From the NCBI RefSeq assembly GCF_000372745.1, contig NZ_KB889675.1, positions 18,388 to 82,387 on the forward strand: a stretch of DNA of 64,000 nucleotides, in the 5' to 3' direction. Below the pieces are notes generated by a model, which saw nothing but the letters and a program-made list of their open reading frames with translations, ran no database searches and was not told the DNA's origin. This DNA comes from Embleya scabrispora DSM 41855. GTDB taxonomy: Bacteria; Actinomycetota; Actinomycetes; Streptomycetales; Streptomycetaceae. Below, piece after piece: positions 25,962 through 36,305 of this stretch (position 1 is the stretch's first letter; each line of letters opens with the position of its first letter). The position numbers were made by a program, and so were the translations under genes.

Positions 25962-26692
25962 CGGGACACCGCCTCCAACGCCTCTTCGAGGGTGAACGCC
26001 TGGGCGTACAGCGCCTTGCCGACGATCGAGCCTTCCACACCCAGCGGTACCAGTTCGGCGATGGCGCGCAGATCCGCCAGCGAGGAGACCCCGCCCGAGG
26101 CCACCACCGGGCGATCCGTGGCCGCGCACACGTCCCGCAGCAGCTGCAGGTTCGGGCCGGTCAGGGTGCCGTCCTTGTTCACGTCGGTGACCACGTAGCG
26201 CGCGCAGCCGTCCGCGTCCAGGCGGGCCAGCGTCTCGAACAGCTCGCCGCCCTCGCGGGTCCAGCCGCGCCCGGCCAGCGTGGTGCCGCGCACGTCCAGG
26301 CCGACCGCGATCCTGTCCCCGTGCCGGGCGATCGCCGAGCGCACCCAGTCCGGCGTCTCCAGCGCGGCGGTGCCCAGGTTGACCCGCCGGCAGCCGGTGG
26401 ACAGCGCCGCCTCGAGCGAGGCGTCGTCGCGGATGCCGCCGGACAGCTCGACCTTGACGTCGAGCCGACCGACCACGTCGGCGAGCAGCTCGCGGTTGCT
26501 GCCCTTGCCGAACGCTGCGTCCAGGTCGACCAGGTGGATCCACTCGGCGCCGGCGCTCTGCCAGGCCAGCGCGGCGGCCAACGGGTCGCCGTAGGAGGTC
26601 TCCGACCCGGCCTCGCCCTTGACCAGGCGGACGGCCTGGCCGTCGGCGACGTCGACGGCGGGCAGCAGTTCGAGGCGGTGGGTCTGCGTCAT
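25958..26692 (-). CDS. priA: Bifunctional HisA/TrpF isomerase (PriA)
   Basis: 244-residue (beta/alpha)8 isomerase acting on ProFAR. In actinobacteria that lack trpF the same enzyme isomerises PRA for tryptophan synthesis; no trpF accompanies trpC here. Catalytic Asp residues are in [15 protein letters not shown] and [25 protein letters not shown] and VVASGGVSS form the phosphate sites. ATG at 26692. It ends in a GTGA overlap with ridA. Confidence 0.93.
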   Translation of the reverse strand: MTQTHRLELLPAVDVADGQAVRLVKGEAGSETSYGDPLAAALAWQSAGAEWIHLVDLDAAFGKGSNRELLADVVGRLDVKVELSGGIRDDASLEAALSTGCRRVNLGTAALETPDWVRSAIARHGDRIAVGLDVRGTTLAGRGWTREGGELFETLARLDADGCARYVVTDVNKDGTLTGPNLQLLRDVCAATDRPVVASGGVSSLADLRAIAELVPLGVEGSIVGKALYAQAFTLEEALEAVSR

Positions 26693-26790
26693 GACGGTTG
26701 CGATCCTCAACAGTTCGTAGCGGACGGTGCGTTCACGGGCACGTCGGAACGCGGCGGGGTGTAACCGGGGGCGAAACCGCCCGGGCGCGG

Positions 26791-27429
26791 CTACAGGGTC
26801 GCGAGCCAGTTGCGCAGCAGCTGCGCGCCGGCCTCGCCGGACTTCTCCGGGTGGAACTGGGTGGCGCTGAGCGCGCCGTTCTCGACGGCGGCCACGAACG
26901 GCGTGCCGTGTGTGCTCCAGGTGACGTCCGGCGGGATGTGCGGACCGTCCTGGACCACCGGCATCTCCCACGTGCGCACCGCGTAGGAGTGCACGAAGTA
27001 GTACCGCGTATCGGCGTCGGCGCCCTCGAACAGCACGCTGCCCGCGGGTGCCTCGACGGTGTTCCAGCCCATGTGCGGCACCACTGGAGCGGCCAGCCGC
27101 TCGACCGTGCCGGGCCACTGCGCGCAGCCCTCGGTGGCCACCCCGTGCTCGACGCCGCGCGCGAACAGGATCTGCATCCCGACGCAGATGCCCAGCACCG
27201 GCCGGCCGCCGGCGAGCCGCTTGTCCACGATGGTGTCGCCGCGGACGGCCTTGAGGCCCTCCATGCACGCGGCGAACGCGCCGACGCCGGGCACCAGAAG
27301 CCCGTCGGCGTTCAGCGCCGCCTTGTGATCGGCGCTGATCTCGACGTCGGCACCGGCGTGCGCGAGCGCCCGCTCGGCCGAGCGCACGTTCCCGAAGCCG
27401 TAGTCCAGGACGATGACCTTCTTGGGCAC
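26791..27429 (-). CDS. hisH: Imidazole glycerol phosphate synthase glutaminase subunit
   Basis: Class I glutamine amidotransferase that feeds ammonia to HisF. 212 residues. Catalytic triad elements are visible: the Cys in [12 protein letters not shown], and the His and Glu in [10 protein letters not shown]; the oxyanion region is [11 protein letters not shown] start. It lies 4 nt after the small membrane protein gene and 98 nt before priA. Confidence 0.96.
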   Translation of the reverse strand: MPKKVIVLDYGFGNVRSAERALAHAGADVEISADHKAALNADGLLVPGVGAFAACMEGLKAVRGDTIVDKRLAGGRPVLGICVGMQILFARGVEHGVATEGCAQWPGTVERLAAPVVPHMGWNTVEAPAGSVLFEGADADTRYYFVHSYAVRTWEMPVVQDGPHIPPDVTWSTHGTPFVAAVENGALSATQFHPEKSGEAGAQLLRNWLATL

Positions 27430-27433
27430 GTGC

Positions 27434-27589
27434 CTATCCGATCTTCAGGACGCCAGCCGCGATCGAGAAGACCGCGCCGACGGCGAGCAGGGCGACCACA
27501 CTCTTGGGCAGTCCCTGCTTGACGAACGAGATGCACCCGCCGACCAGGAACAGGCCGAACACGATCAGGACCATCGCCCCGGTGCTCAC
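27434..27589 (-). CDS. Small hydrophobic membrane protein in the his operon
   Basis: 51 residues from a GTG that overlaps the hisB stop (GTGA). Two hydrophobic stretches: about 5-22 ([18 protein letters not shown]) and 30-48 ([19 protein letters not shown]). No known domain. The coupled position between hisB and hisH supports a real gene; role unknown. Confidence 0.7.
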   Translation of the reverse strand: MSTGAMVLIVFGLFLVGGCISFVKQGLPKSVVALLAVGAVFSIAAGVLKIG

Positions 27590-28182
27590 AGCGCGCCCTT
27601 GGTGGAGGGGATCACGCCGGCCCGGCGCGGGTCGAGCACACACGCGTCGGACAACGCCCGGGCCAGCGCCTTGAACTGGGCCTCGACGATGTGGTGCGCG
27701 TTGCGCCCGTAGGGCACGTGCACGTGCAGGCAGATCTGCGCCTGGGCGACGAACGACTCCAGGATGTGCCGGGTCAGCGTGGTGTCGTAGTCCGGACCGA
27801 TCATCGGCGCGATACCGGCCGGCTCCGAGTGCACCAGGTACGGCCGACCGGACAGGTCCACGGTGACCTGTGCGAGCGCCTCGTCCAGCGGCACGGACGC
27901 GTCGGCGAACCGGCGGATGCCCTTCTTGTCGCCCAGCGCCTGCCGGAACGCGGCGCCGAGCGCGAGCGCGGTGTCCTCGATCGTGTGGTGCGCGTCGATG
28001 TGCAGGTCGCCGCGGGTCTTGACGGTCAGGTCGAACAGGCCGTGCTTGCCGAGCTGGTCGAGCATGTGGTCGAAGAAGCCGACGCCGGTCGCGACGTCGA
28101 CCTTCCCCGAGCCGTCCAGGTCGATCTCGACCTCGACGGACGTTTCCTTCGTGGCGCGTTCGACGCGACCGGTTCTTGCCAT
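27586..28182 (-). CDS. hisB: Imidazoleglycerol-phosphate dehydratase
   Basis: Dehydrates imidazole glycerol phosphate to imidazole acetol phosphate. 198 residues, single-domain (no phosphatase fusion). Manganese-binding His-rich motifs are intact: [47 protein letters not shown] and [19 protein letters not shown]. Starts ATG, 21 nt after hisC. Confidence 0.97.
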   Translation of the reverse strand: MARTGRVERATKETSVEVEIDLDGSGKVDVATGVGFFDHMLDQLGKHGLFDLTVKTRGDLHIDAHHTIEDTALALGAAFRQALGDKKGIRRFADASVPLDEALAQVTVDLSGRPYLVHSEPAGIAPMIGPDYDTTLTRHILESFVAQAQICLHVHVPYGRNAHHIVEAQFKALARALSDACVLDPRRAGVIPSTKGAL

Positions 28183-28203
28183 GACGGTGATTTCGACTCT
28201 CTC

Positions 28204-29316
28204 TCAGTCCTTCGGACTCGCGCTCTTCAGGACGTGACGCATCGCGTCCAGGAAGGCCGTGTTCTCGGCGTTCGTGCCGGCGGTCACCCGCAACATGCCG
28301 GGGACCCCGTTGTCGCGGACCAGAACCCCCTGTTCGAGGAGCCCCGCCCAGACCGCGTGCGGGTCCTCGAACCGGCCGAACTGGACGAAGTTGGCGTCCG
28401 AGTCGGTCACCTCGCAGCCCAGCGCGCGCAGTTCGCCGACCAGCCGGTCGCGCTGCCCCTTGAGCTCGCGGACGTAGCCGAGCAGGGTGTCCTCGAACTC
28501 CAGACAGGCCAGCGCGGTGGCCTGGTTGACGGCCGAGAGGTGGTACGGCAGGCGCACCAACTGGACGGCGTCCACCACGCCCGCGTCCGCCGCCAGGTAG
28601 CCCAGCCGCAGCCCGGCCGCGCCGAACGCCTTGGACATCGTGCGGGTCACCACCAGGTGCGGCCGGCCGGTGAGCAGCGGCAGCAGCGAGTCGGAGTGCG
28701 CGAACTCGACGTACGCCTCGTCCACGATCACCAGCGACGGCCGGGCGGTCTGCGCGGCGTCGTACACCTTCTCGACCACCTCGCGGGCCAGCGCGGTGCC
28801 GGTCGGGTTGTTCGGCGAGCACAGGAACACCACGTTGGGCCGGTGCTCGGCGATCCGCGCCAGCGCCTCGTCGAGGTCGATCCGGTAGTCCCCGTCCCGC
28901 ATGCCGGAGATCCACCCGGTGCCGGTGCCGCGCGCGATCAGCGCGTGCATCGAGTAGGACGGGTCGAAGCCGAGCGCGGTGCGGCCGGGGCCGCCGAACG
29001 CCTGGAGCAGCTGCTGGAGCACCTCGTTGGAGCCGTTGGCCGCCCACACCCGGTCCGCGGTCAGCGGGTGGCCGCCGGTCCGGGACAGGTACGCCGCCAG
29101 CGCGGTGCGCAACTCGACCGCGTCCCGATCCGGGTAGCGGTTCAGGTCGCGGGCGGCGACGGCGACCCGCTCGGCGATCCGGGCCACCAGGGCGTCCGGA
29201 AGCGGATACGGGTTCTCGTTCGTGTTCAGCCGCACCGGGACATCCAACTGCGGTGCGCCGTACGGCGACTGACCGCGCAGTTCGTCCCGGATCGGCAGGC
29301 TGTCCAGGTCGGTCAC
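28204..29316 (-). CDS. hisC: Histidinol-phosphate aminotransferase
   Basis: PLP fold-type I aminotransferase. 370 residues from a GTG that overlaps the hisD stop. Conserved elements: [48 protein letters not shown] and the PLP lysine in [17 protein letters not shown]. No truncation. Confidence 0.96.
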   Translation of the reverse strand: MTDLDSLPIRDELRGQSPYGAPQLDVPVRLNTNENPYPLPDALVARIAERVAVAARDLNRYPDRDAVELRTALAAYLSRTGGHPLTADRVWAANGSNEVLQQLLQAFGGPGRTALGFDPSYSMHALIARGTGTGWISGMRDGDYRIDLDEALARIAEHRPNVVFLCSPNNPTGTALAREVVEKVYDAAQTARPSLVIVDEAYVEFAHSDSLLPLLTGRPHLVVTRTMSKAFGAAGLRLGYLAADAGVVDAVQLVRLPYHLSAVNQATALACLEFEDTLLGYVRELKGQRDRLVGELRALGCEVTDSDANFVQFGRFEDPHAVWAGLLEQGVLVRDNGVPGMLRVTAGTNAENTAFLDAMRHVLKSASPKD

Positions 29317-30668
29317 CGGTCCTCCTCCCAGGCCGCGAGACCGGCCAGCTCGCCCGCGGCGAACCGGGCCCGCACCGCCTCGCCGTGCGCGGGCAGGTCC
29401 TCCGCGTCGGCGAGCACGCTCACGTGCTCGGCGACATCGGCCAGCGCCGCGCGCGAGTAGTCCACGACGTGGATGCCGCGCAGGAAGGACTGCACGGACA
29501 GGCCCGAGGAGTGGCACGCGCAACCGCCGGTGGGCAGCACGTGGTTGGACCCGGCGCAGTAGTCGCCGAGCGAGACCGGCGCGAAGGCGCCGACGAAGAT
29601 CGCGCCCGCGTTGTGCACGCGTGCCGCGACCGCGGCCGCATCCGCGGTCTGGATCTCCAGGTGCTCGGCGCCGTAGGCGTCCACCACCCGCAGACCGTCG
29701 TCCACCGAGTCGACCAGCACGATGCCCGACTGCCGCCCGGCCAGCGCCTGGGTGACCCGCTCGCGGTGCCGGGTGGCGTCGACCCGGGTCTTGAGTTCCT
29801 CGACCACCGCGTCGGCCAGCGACGCGGAGTCGGTGACCAGGATCGACGCGGCGAGCGTGTCGTGCTCGGCCTGGCTGATCAGGTCGGCCGCGACGTGCCC
29901 GGCGTCCGCGCTGTCGTCGGCGAGCACGGCGATCTCGGTCGGGCCGGCCTCGGCGTCGATCCCGATCCGGCCCTTGAGCAGCCGCTTGGCGGCGGCGACG
30001 TAGATGTTGCCGGGACCGGTGACCAGGCGCACCGGCGCACACGAGCCCGCGCCGTAGGCGAACATCGCCACCGCCTGGGCGCCGCCGACCGCGTACACCT
30101 CGTCCACCCCGAGCAGCGCGCACGCGGCCAGGATGGTCGGGTGCGGCAGCCCGCCGAAGTCGGCCTGCGGCGGCGAGGCGATCGCCATCGAGGCGACACC
30201 GGCCTCCTGGGCGGGGACCACGTTCATGATCACCGACGACGGGTAGACGGCGTTGCCGCCCGGTACGTACAGCCCGACCCGCTCGACCGGGACCCATCGC
30301 TCGGTGACCGTGCCGCCGGGCACGACCTGCACGGTGACGTCCTGCCGGCGCTGCTCGCGGTGCACGAGCCGGGCCCGGTGGATGGACTCCTCCAGGGCCG
30401 CGCGCACCTTGGGCGCGAGCGCCTCGAGCGCCGATGCGATCGCCTCGGCGGGCACCCGGATGTCGGTCAGCCGCACACCGTCGAAGCGCTCGGTGATCTC
30501 GATCAGCGCCTCGACGCCGCGATGACGCACGTCCTCGCAGATCGGGCGCACCTTCTCCAGAGCCGCCTCGACGTCGAGTTCGGCTCGGGGCAACACGTCG
30601 CGCAGTGCGGCGGGGCTGTCCAGGACAGCCCGCGAGGCGGGACCGCGCAGGTCGATACGGGAGATCAC
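29313..30668 (-). CDS. hisD: Histidinol dehydrogenase
   Basis: Zinc enzyme oxidising histidinol to histidine in two NAD-dependent steps. 451 residues from a GTG giving [10 protein letters not shown], the usual family start. Motifs: [60 protein letters not shown], and [23 protein letters not shown]. First gene of the his operon. A TACACT -10-like element ends only 7 nt before the GTG, so the mRNA may be leaderless. Confidence 0.96.
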   Translation of the reverse strand: MISRIDLRGPASRAVLDSPAALRDVLPRAELDVEAALEKVRPICEDVRHRGVEALIEITERFDGVRLTDIRVPAEAIASALEALAPKVRAALEESIHRARLVHREQRRQDVTVQVVPGGTVTERWVPVERVGLYVPGGNAVYPSSVIMNVVPAQEAGVASMAIASPPQADFGGLPHPTILAACALLGVDEVYAVGGAQAVAMFAYGAGSCAPVRLVTGPGNIYVAAAKRLLKGRIGIDAEAGPTEIAVLADDSADAGHVAADLISQAEHDTLAASILVTDSASLADAVVEELKTRVDATRHRERVTQALAGRQSGIVLVDSVDDGLRVVDAYGAEHLEIQTADAAAVAARVHNAGAIFVGAFAPVSLGDYCAGSNHVLPTGGCACHSSGLSVQSFLRGIHVVDYSRAALADVAEHVSVLADAEDLPAHGEAVRARFAAGELAGLAAWEEDR

Positions 30669-30675
30669 CTGCCCC

Positions 30676-30730
30676 AGTGTAGAGACGGCCCGGGCGAAGC
30701 CGTCCTTGCGTGTCGGACAGTGAGACACGC
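30676..30730. promoter_or_regulatory. Divergent regulatory region: hisD -10 and an inverted repeat
   Basis: On the minus strand TACACT (30681-30676) lies 7 nt before the hisD GTG. Between it and the divergent plus-strand gene is GCGTGTC-9 nt-GACACGC (30708-30714 and 30724-30730), a perfect 7-bp inverted repeat placed where it could act on both promoters. No convincing -35 was seen. Confidence 0.4.
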
Positions 30731-30776
30731 GATCATGGGCGGGACGCAGCAGCCTTCCAGTGTCGGGGGACCACGG

Positions 30777-32267
30777 ATGAGCACACCGCCGGGGCATCTG
30801 AGCGCGACCGAGATACGCGTGTGGGAGGCGTATCGACGGGGCGAACGACTGGATCTGAGCACGGGCGTGCCGGCGGACGACGATCCGCGGCAGGGCGCCG
30901 CCTGGGGCCCTGACCGCACGATCCGGGCCCAGGTGCTCGCGCAGGTGCTGCTCCAGCCGCCGGAGGCCGAACCCGGGCACAGCACCGCGCTGCGGATCAC
31001 CGGGGCCCGGGTGGTGGGCACGCTGGAGTTGGGCGGCGCGCGCCTGGACGTCTACTTCTCGATGATCGGCTGCCGCTTCGAGGACACGATCGTGCTGAAC
31101 GTGGCCTCGACCCGGACGATCAACCTGCGCGACTGCGTGCTCACCGCGCTGCACGGCCGCAACATGCGGGTGGACGGGGATCTGGTGCTGCGGCACTGCG
31201 AGGTGTCGGACGGCGTGCGGATCCTGGACTCGCGGGTGGACAACGACCTGCGGATGGACCACTGCGTGATCGGGCCGGACTCCCGCGGCGGCGCGCTGTA
31301 CGCCAACGGCCTCCAGGTCGGCGCGGACTCCTCGCTGGACCACAGCGTTTTCGCCGGGCAGCTGAGTCTGCACGGCGGCCGATTCGGCGGGCGGGTGACC
31401 CTGTACGGCTCGACGGTGGATCGCCCGGGGCAGTTGGCCATGGATCTCGGGCGGATCACGATCGAGCACTCGCTGCACCTGAGCGTGGGATTCACCGCGA
31501 CCGGCTCGATCCGGATGAACGACGCGCGCGTGGGCGGCGGCATCGTGCTCAGCCGGGCGGTGGTGTGCGCGAACCCGGGCGAACAGCTGACCATGTGGCG
31601 GGTGGTCGCGGACGGCCTGCACATGGCGCTGGCCCGGCCGCCGCGTGGGCGGATCGTGCTGGCCAACGCGACCATCGGCACGCTGACCGACGCGCCGGAC
31701 ACCTGGCCCGCGCCCGGTGACCTGGTGCTCGCCGGGACCCGGTACACGGTGCTGCGCTCCGAGGAGCCGATGAGCGTGCACCGGCGGATCGACTGGGTCG
31801 GGCGCGGCACCCCGGAGTACACGCCGCAGCCGTACGACCAACTCGCCGGCGCCTATCGCGCGGCCGGCGAGGACGAGCACGCCCGCACCGTGCTGCTGGC
31901 CAAGCAGCGGCGCCGGCGCGCCGGGCTGGGGCCGGCGGGTCGGCTGTGGGGCCACGTGCAGGACGTGGCGATCGGCTACGGCTACCGCCCGGCACGGGCC
32001 TTCGGGTGGTTGATCGCGCTGATCGCGGTCGGCACGGCGGTGTTCGCCGCCGACCCGCCCGCCCCGCTGAAGGCCGGCGAGGCGCCGCACTGGAATCCGT
32101 TCTGGTACACCCTCGACCTGCTGCTGCCGGTGGTGACGCTCGGTCAGGACGGCGCGTGGAAGCCGACCGGGGTGGGCCAGTGGCTCGCCTACACGCTGAT
32201 CCTGCTCGGCTGGGTGCTCGCCGGAGCCGCCGCGGCGGGCGCCGGCCGGGTGCTCAACCGTGCTTGA
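30777..32267 (+). CDS. Beta-helix-like protein with C-terminal two-helix pore-like membrane domain
   Basis: About 496 residues; ATG at 30777 with a GGGGGA ribosome site 6 nt upstream. From about 60 to 330 short strands repeat with G-L/I-x-L-x-G-A-R type turns ([46 protein letters not shown]), as in a right-handed beta-helix or bactofilin/pentapeptide-like solenoid. The last 107 residues hold a basic stretch, a helix (about 408-425), a short re-entrant-like [15 protein letters not shown] and a second helix (about 465-490), resembling a two-TM ion channel without the GYG filter. Related actinobacterial proteins are often labelled oxidoreductase without evidence; no cofactor motif is visible here. 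Confidence 0.7.
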   Translation: MSTPPGHLSATEIRVWEAYRRGERLDLSTGVPADDDPRQGAAWGPDRTIRAQVLAQVLLQPPEAEPGHSTALRITGARVVGTLELGGARLDVYFSMIGCRFEDTIVLNVASTRTINLRDCVLTALHGRNMRVDGDLVLRHCEVSDGVRILDSRVDNDLRMDHCVIGPDSRGGALYANGLQVGADSSLDHSVFAGQLSLHGGRFGGRVTLYGSTVDRPGQLAMDLGRITIEHSLHLSVGFTATGSIRMNDARVGGGIVLSRAVVCANPGEQLTMWRVVADGLHMALARPPRGRIVLANATIGTLTDAPDTWPAPGDLVLAGTRYTVLRSEEPMSVHRRIDWVGRGTPEYTPQPYDQLAGAYRAAGEDEHARTVLLAKQRRRRAGLGPAGRLWGHVQDVAIGYGYRPARAFGWLIALIAVGTAVFAADPPAPLKAGEAPHWNPFWYTLDLLLPVVTLGQDGAWKPTGVGQWLAYTLILLGWVLAGAAAAGAGRVLNRA

Positions 32268-32315
32268 GATCAATGATCGACGCGGTCCGGCGGTCAGGCC
32301 CTACTCTTGGTCACC

Positions 32316-32993
32316 GTGACCGACCGGCTTCCGCTCTTCCCGCTCAACTCGGTGCTCTACCCGGGTCTGGTGCTGCCCCTGCACATCTTCGAGGAGCGGT
32401 ACCGCGCGCTGGTCCGGGACCTGGAGGTGCTGCCCCAGGCGGAGCAGCGGTTCGGCGTGGTGGCGCTGCGCACCGGGCGTGAGGTGGGCGACATCCAGGG
32501 CGATCCGTTGGAGATCCTGCATCCGGTGGGCTGTACCGCCGAGATCGCCACGATCAAGTCGCACGAGGACGGCCGCTACGACCTGGTGGCCACCGGGGCG
32601 ACCCGGTTCCGGCTGGTGTCCGTGGACGACTCGGGTCCCTACCTGTACGCCGAGGTGGAATACCTGGAGGACCCGGTCGGCGAGCGGGCCGACGTGCTCG
32701 GCCTGGCCGCGACCCGGGCGTTCGCCGAGTATCAGCGCCGGCTGCTCTCGGCCCAGCAGCGCACCCCGATGAGCCTGCCCGAGCTGCCCGACGACCCGGT
32801 GGTGCTGTCCTACCTGGTGGCCGCCGCGGTGGTGCTGGACCCGCACGACAAGCAGCGGCTCCTGGAGGCCGAGGACGCGACCGTCCGGCTGACCGCGGAG
32901 GTCGAGCTGCTGCGCCGGGAGGCGGCGCTCCTGGACCATCTGCCGTCGTTGCCCGCCGTCGAGTTGCTGCGGCAGAGCATCGAACCCAACTGA
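32316..32993 (+). CDS. LON N-terminal (substrate-binding) domain protein
   Basis: 225 residues consisting of a stand-alone Lon N-domain: LPLFPLNSVLYPGLVLPLHIFEERYRALVRD, FGVVALRTGREVG, CTAEIATI, ATGATRFRLV. There is no ATPase or protease part, so it is a LonN-like adaptor rather than a protease. GTG at 32316 chosen (V-T-D-R-L-P-L-F-P-L); a TTG 3 codons upstream is possible. Confidence 0.85.
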   Translation: MTDRLPLFPLNSVLYPGLVLPLHIFEERYRALVRDLEVLPQAEQRFGVVALRTGREVGDIQGDPLEILHPVGCTAEIATIKSHEDGRYDLVATGATRFRLVSVDDSGPYLYAEVEYLEDPVGERADVLGLAATRAFAEYQRRLLSAQQRTPMSLPELPDDPVVLSYLVAAAVVLDPHDKQRLLEAEDATVRLTAEVELLRREAALLDHLPSLPAVELLRQSIEPN

Positions 32994-33016
32994 CCAGCGA
33001 TCGAGGGGCCGCCGAG

Positions 33017-33514
33017 ATGGCGAAGAGCAGGGCCAAGGGTGGACAGGGCACCCCGGCGACGGTCGCGCTGACCCGCGAGGGCGTCGCGTTCACGGTGCAC
33101 GCGTACCCGCACGACCCGGACGCGGCGTCCTACGGCGAGGAGGCCGTCGCGGTGCTCGGCATCCCGGCCGAGCGGGTGTTCAAGACGCTGCTGGCGGACG
33201 TGGACGGCGCGCTGACGGTGGCGGTGGTCCCGGTGGCGGGCAGGCTCGACCTGAAGGCGCTCGCGGCGGCGGTCGGCGGCAAGCGCGCGGCGATGGCGGA
33301 CCCCGCGGCGGCCGAGCGGGCCACCGGCTACGTGCTGGGCGGGATCAGCCCCCTGGGCCAAAAGCGCCGGCACCCCACGGTGGTGGACGAGAGTGCCCTC
33401 GCCCACCCGACGGTGTACGTCTCGGCCGGCCGCCGCGGCCTCGAGATCGAGCTCGCTGCGGCGGACCTGATCCGTTTGATCCAAGCGGTCACGGCGGCCG
33501 TGGGTCGTACCTGA
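33017..33514 (+). CDS. ybaK: YbaK/EbsC-family Cys-tRNA(Pro) deacylase
   Basis: 165 residues of the INS-superfamily trans-editing fold, which hydrolyses mischarged Cys-tRNA(Pro). Typical blocks: VHAYPHDPDAASYGEEAVAVLG, VFKTLLADVDG (the conserved Lys), GGKRAAMADP, GYVLGGISPLGQKRRHPTVVDES and YVSAGRRGLEIEL. It follows the LON-domain gene by 23 nt on the same strand. Confidence 0.92.
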   Translation: MAKSRAKGGQGTPATVALTREGVAFTVHAYPHDPDAASYGEEAVAVLGIPAERVFKTLLADVDGALTVAVVPVAGRLDLKALAAAVGGKRAAMADPAAAERATGYVLGGISPLGQKRRHPTVVDESALAHPTVYVSAGRRGLEIELAAADLIRLIQAVTAAVGRT

Positions 33515-33562
33515 CCATCGGCCTCGAACGCAGGCCGGGCCGAACACGATTCCGAAGGCGGC

Positions 33563-34252
33563 TCAGCCCTCGTCCCGATCCCGCTTCGTCAGGTCGACCC
33601 GCGGCGAAGCCGGCTGCGCCCACGGAAACGCCTGGCCGGGCTGCCACCCATAGGGCCCCGCCGCCGTCTGCTCCTTGTCCGCCGGAGCGAATCCCGCGGA
33701 CAGGCCGAGGAAGATCACCATCGACGCGATCGGCCACAGCAGCAGCACACCCTTGGCCTTGAGTTCGAGCGGCTGGTCGAACCGCTTGCCCAGGCCGATC
33801 CGGCGAACCTGCTCGATGATCCCGTCCGGGCCCAACCGCACGCCGATCCTGAACGCCAGGTACGACCCGGCCAGCCCGCCGACGGTCAGCGCGAGCGCGG
33901 TCGCCACACCCTGGCGGCGAAAGCGCCAGAACGCCGGAGGCGCGAGCACGATGCCGGCGGCCACACCGCAGACCGCGAACCAGCCGTCCAGCGCGATCGA
34001 GGTCTCGGTCTCGGGTGAGGTCTGGAAGACCCCCTCCTTGGTCGCCAGCAGCGGTACGCGCGGCGTCACCTGCTCCCAGATCACGCCCACGATCGCGCCC
34101 ACGACCAGGCACGCCGCGACCACGACGGCGAAGGCCACCACGTCGGTGCGGTAGCGCTGCCACAGCGTGGGAGGCGCGTCGAACCCGGGCGCGAAGCCCA
34201 CGTGCGCGCCCTCGGGCGAGGGGTAGGGGTCGATATCCCCGGCAGACGTCAT
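33563..34252 (-). CDS. DUF2567-like membrane protein
   Basis: 229 residues with about four membrane helices (about 38-58, 92-112, 122-142, 172-192) and a hydrophilic C-terminus (TKRDRDEG). The layout and the GAIVGVIWEQVTPRVPLL block resemble actinobacterial DUF2567 proteins. Function unknown. Convergent with ybaK (48-nt gap). Confidence 0.65.
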   Translation of the reverse strand: MTSAGDIDPYPSPEGAHVGFAPGFDAPPTLWQRYRTDVVAFAVVVAACLVVGAIVGVIWEQVTPRVPLLATKEGVFQTSPETETSIALDGWFAVCGVAAGIVLAPPAFWRFRRQGVATALALTVGGLAGSYLAFRIGVRLGPDGIIEQVRRIGLGKRFDQPLELKAKGVLLLWPIASMVIFLGLSAGFAPADKEQTAAGPYGWQPGQAFPWAQPASPRVDLTKRDRDEG

Positions 34253-34363
34253 CTGTTCAGCGTCCCATGTGCGGATGGAGTGTGCGGATCGAGCCGGCGG
34301 CGTGACCCCGCGCGGCGGTGTGTCTGGTGGTCGGGGCGAGACGACGGGTGCGCACGGGTGCGA

Positions 34364-35185
34364 CTACGACCGGGTGCTGCGCCGGAAGGACCACGTGGCC
34401 AACGAGAGCATCACCACGCCGACCGCCGCGCAGACCGCGAGGTTGCCGCCCACCGCCGCCCAGTCGGGATCGCCGTAACTGGCGATGAACGCGTCCACAC
34501 CGTACGAGGACGGCAGCAGGTCGCGGGCCACAACGATCAACTCGGGCATCCGGTCCTCGGGCAGCACGCCGAGCAACAGCGCGGCCGACATGCCCAGTTG
34601 GCCCAGCAGCGTGGCCAGTTCGGGGCGCGGCGCGAGCAGGCCGAAGACCGCGCCGATGCCCGCCAGGGCCGCGCCGGACAGCGGCACGACCAGCAGCAGC
34701 ACCCACAGGTTGGCCAGCGGCAGTTGGAACATCAGCGCGCCGATCACGGCCGTGGCGACCGTGCCGGGCAGCGTGAAGGACGCGTACGCGGCGGCCATGC
34801 CCAACACCACCGCGGCCGGGCGCACCGGCAGCGTCAGGTAGTAGTCGAGCGCGTTGGCCGCACGCAGGTTGCCGAAGTGCTGGGCGAGCAGGTTGAGCGC
34901 GACGAAGGCGACCACGAGCACGCTGGAGCCGGCCACCACCGCCTCGCGCGCGCTGTCGCTGCCGGTGTCCACCACGCCGCGCATCAGGATCATGATCCCG
35001 ACCGACTGGAACACCGCGACGAACAGCAGCGGCACCCGGGAGACGCGCACCCGGGAGAGCTGCGCGCGGTACACGGTCAGCAGCCCGGCGCCCAGCGACG
35101 TGGTCGGCGCGGGCGCCACCGCCTCGGCCGGGCGCGCCGGCGCGGTCTCGATGCTCGCTGCACTCACTGGGGTCGACACCCTCAT
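34364..35185 (-). CDS. ABC-2 type transporter permease
   Basis: 273 residues, six predicted membrane helices starting near residue 50. The block NLLAQHFGNLRAANALDYYLTLPVRPAAVVLG is typical of ABC-2 permeases (loop between helices 2 and 3). ATG at 35185 overlaps the ATPase stop (ATGA). Encodes the membrane half of the transporter with the next gene; substrate unknown, possibly drug or lipid export. Confidence 0.85.
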   Translation of the reverse strand: MRVSTPVSAASIETAPARPAEAVAPAPTTSLGAGLLTVYRAQLSRVRVSRVPLLFVAVFQSVGIMILMRGVVDTGSDSAREAVVAGSSVLVVAFVALNLLAQHFGNLRAANALDYYLTLPVRPAAVVLGMAAAYASFTLPGTVATAVIGALMFQLPLANLWVLLLVVPLSGAALAGIGAVFGLLAPRPELATLLGQLGMSAALLLGVLPEDRMPELIVVARDLLPSSYGVDAFIASYGDPDWAAVGGNLAVCAAVGVVMLSLATWSFRRSTRS

Positions 35186-36210
35186 CCCTTGACCAGTCCC
35201 TGGTGGCGCCCGCCGAGCGCGAGGTAGACGTCCTCCAGGCTCGGCGTGGACAGCGTGAAGTCGTCGAGCGCCTCGAACGCGGGCCCGGAGGTGACGCCGG
35301 CGAGCAGTTCGCGGGCCACTCCCGGCTCCATCCGGGTGCTCCAGCGCCGGCCGGTGCGCACCGCGGTCTGCGCGAGCATGCTCACCGCCGGATCGTCCAT
35401 CGGCGGGTCGGCCCGCCAGACCAGGTCCAGGCGGACCTCGTCGCCGACCATGGCCTTGAGTCCGCCGGGCGTGTCGCACGCGATCACCCGGCCCTCGTCG
35501 AGCACGGCGACCCGGTCCAGCACGGTCTCCGCCTCGATCACGTTGTGCGTCACCAGAAGCACGGTGGCGCCCTGCTCGGCCCGGCGGCGATCCACCGCGG
35601 CCCACACCGCGCGGCGCGCGACCGGGTCCATGCCGGTGGTCGGCTCGTCCAGGACCAGCACCGGGCGGGCGCCGACCAGTGCGGTGGCCACGCAGGCGAG
35701 CCGGCGCTGGCCGCCGGAGAGCTTCTTGAGTGGTCGGTCCGCGATCGCGCCCAGTTCGAGTTCGTCGAGCACCGCGTCCCGCTCGGCCCGGGCCCGGGTG
35801 GCGTCCAGGGCGCGCAGCCGGGCGGTGGTCTCGATCGCCAGCGCGACGGTCAACTCGTCCAGCGCGCCGGATTCCTGCCCGAGGTAGGCGACCAGGCGGG
35901 CGGCGGTCTCGGGCCGGCGCACCAGGTCGTGGCCCAGCAGGTCGATCGTGCCGGTGTCCGGCCGGAGCAGGCCGGTGAGTTGGCGCACCAGGGTGGACTT
36001 GCCCGCGCCGTTGGGGCCGAGCAGGCCGAAGATCTCGCCTCGGCGCACGTCCAGGTCGATCGCGTCGTTCGCGGTCACCACGTGCCGATCCCGGCGACGC
36101 CCGGTGCGATACGTCCTGGTCAGTTTGCGCACCGTGAAGCACGGATCGGCCGCCGTGGGCTCGCCGGGGATGGTCACGCTCCGCTCGTCCGTTCCGGGCA
36201 GCTTGTACAT
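35182..36210 (-). CDS. ABC transporter ATP-binding protein
   Basis: 342 residues. Walker A GLLGPNGAGKSTLVRQL, Q-loop LGQESGALDEL, signature KLSGGQRRLACVATAL, Walker B VLVLDEPTTGMDP and H-loop LLVTHNVIEAE are all canonical. The C-terminal 110 residues form the extension common in DrrA-like exporters. ATG at 36210. Coupled to the permease gene. Confidence 0.92.
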   Translation of the reverse strand: MYKLPGTDERSVTIPGEPTAADPCFTVRKLTRTYRTGRRRDRHVVTANDAIDLDVRRGEIFGLLGPNGAGKSTLVRQLTGLLRPDTGTIDLLGHDLVRRPETAARLVAYLGQESGALDELTVALAIETTARLRALDATRARAERDAVLDELELGAIADRPLKKLSGGQRRLACVATALVGARPVLVLDEPTTGMDPVARRAVWAAVDRRRAEQGATVLLVTHNVIEAETVLDRVAVLDEGRVIACDTPGGLKAMVGDEVRLDLVWRADPPMDDPAVSMLAQTAVRTGRRWSTRMEPGVARELLAGVTSGPAFEALDDFTLSTPSLEDVYLALGGRHQGLVKG

Positions 36211-36305
36211 CCGACCCCGCGCGTCGTCCTGAAGGTGGTGGAGATGGCGTGTGACCCGCGCCTCGCGCCAAGTGGCCGAGTGGGGTGACACACGACGGGA
36301 CGACT

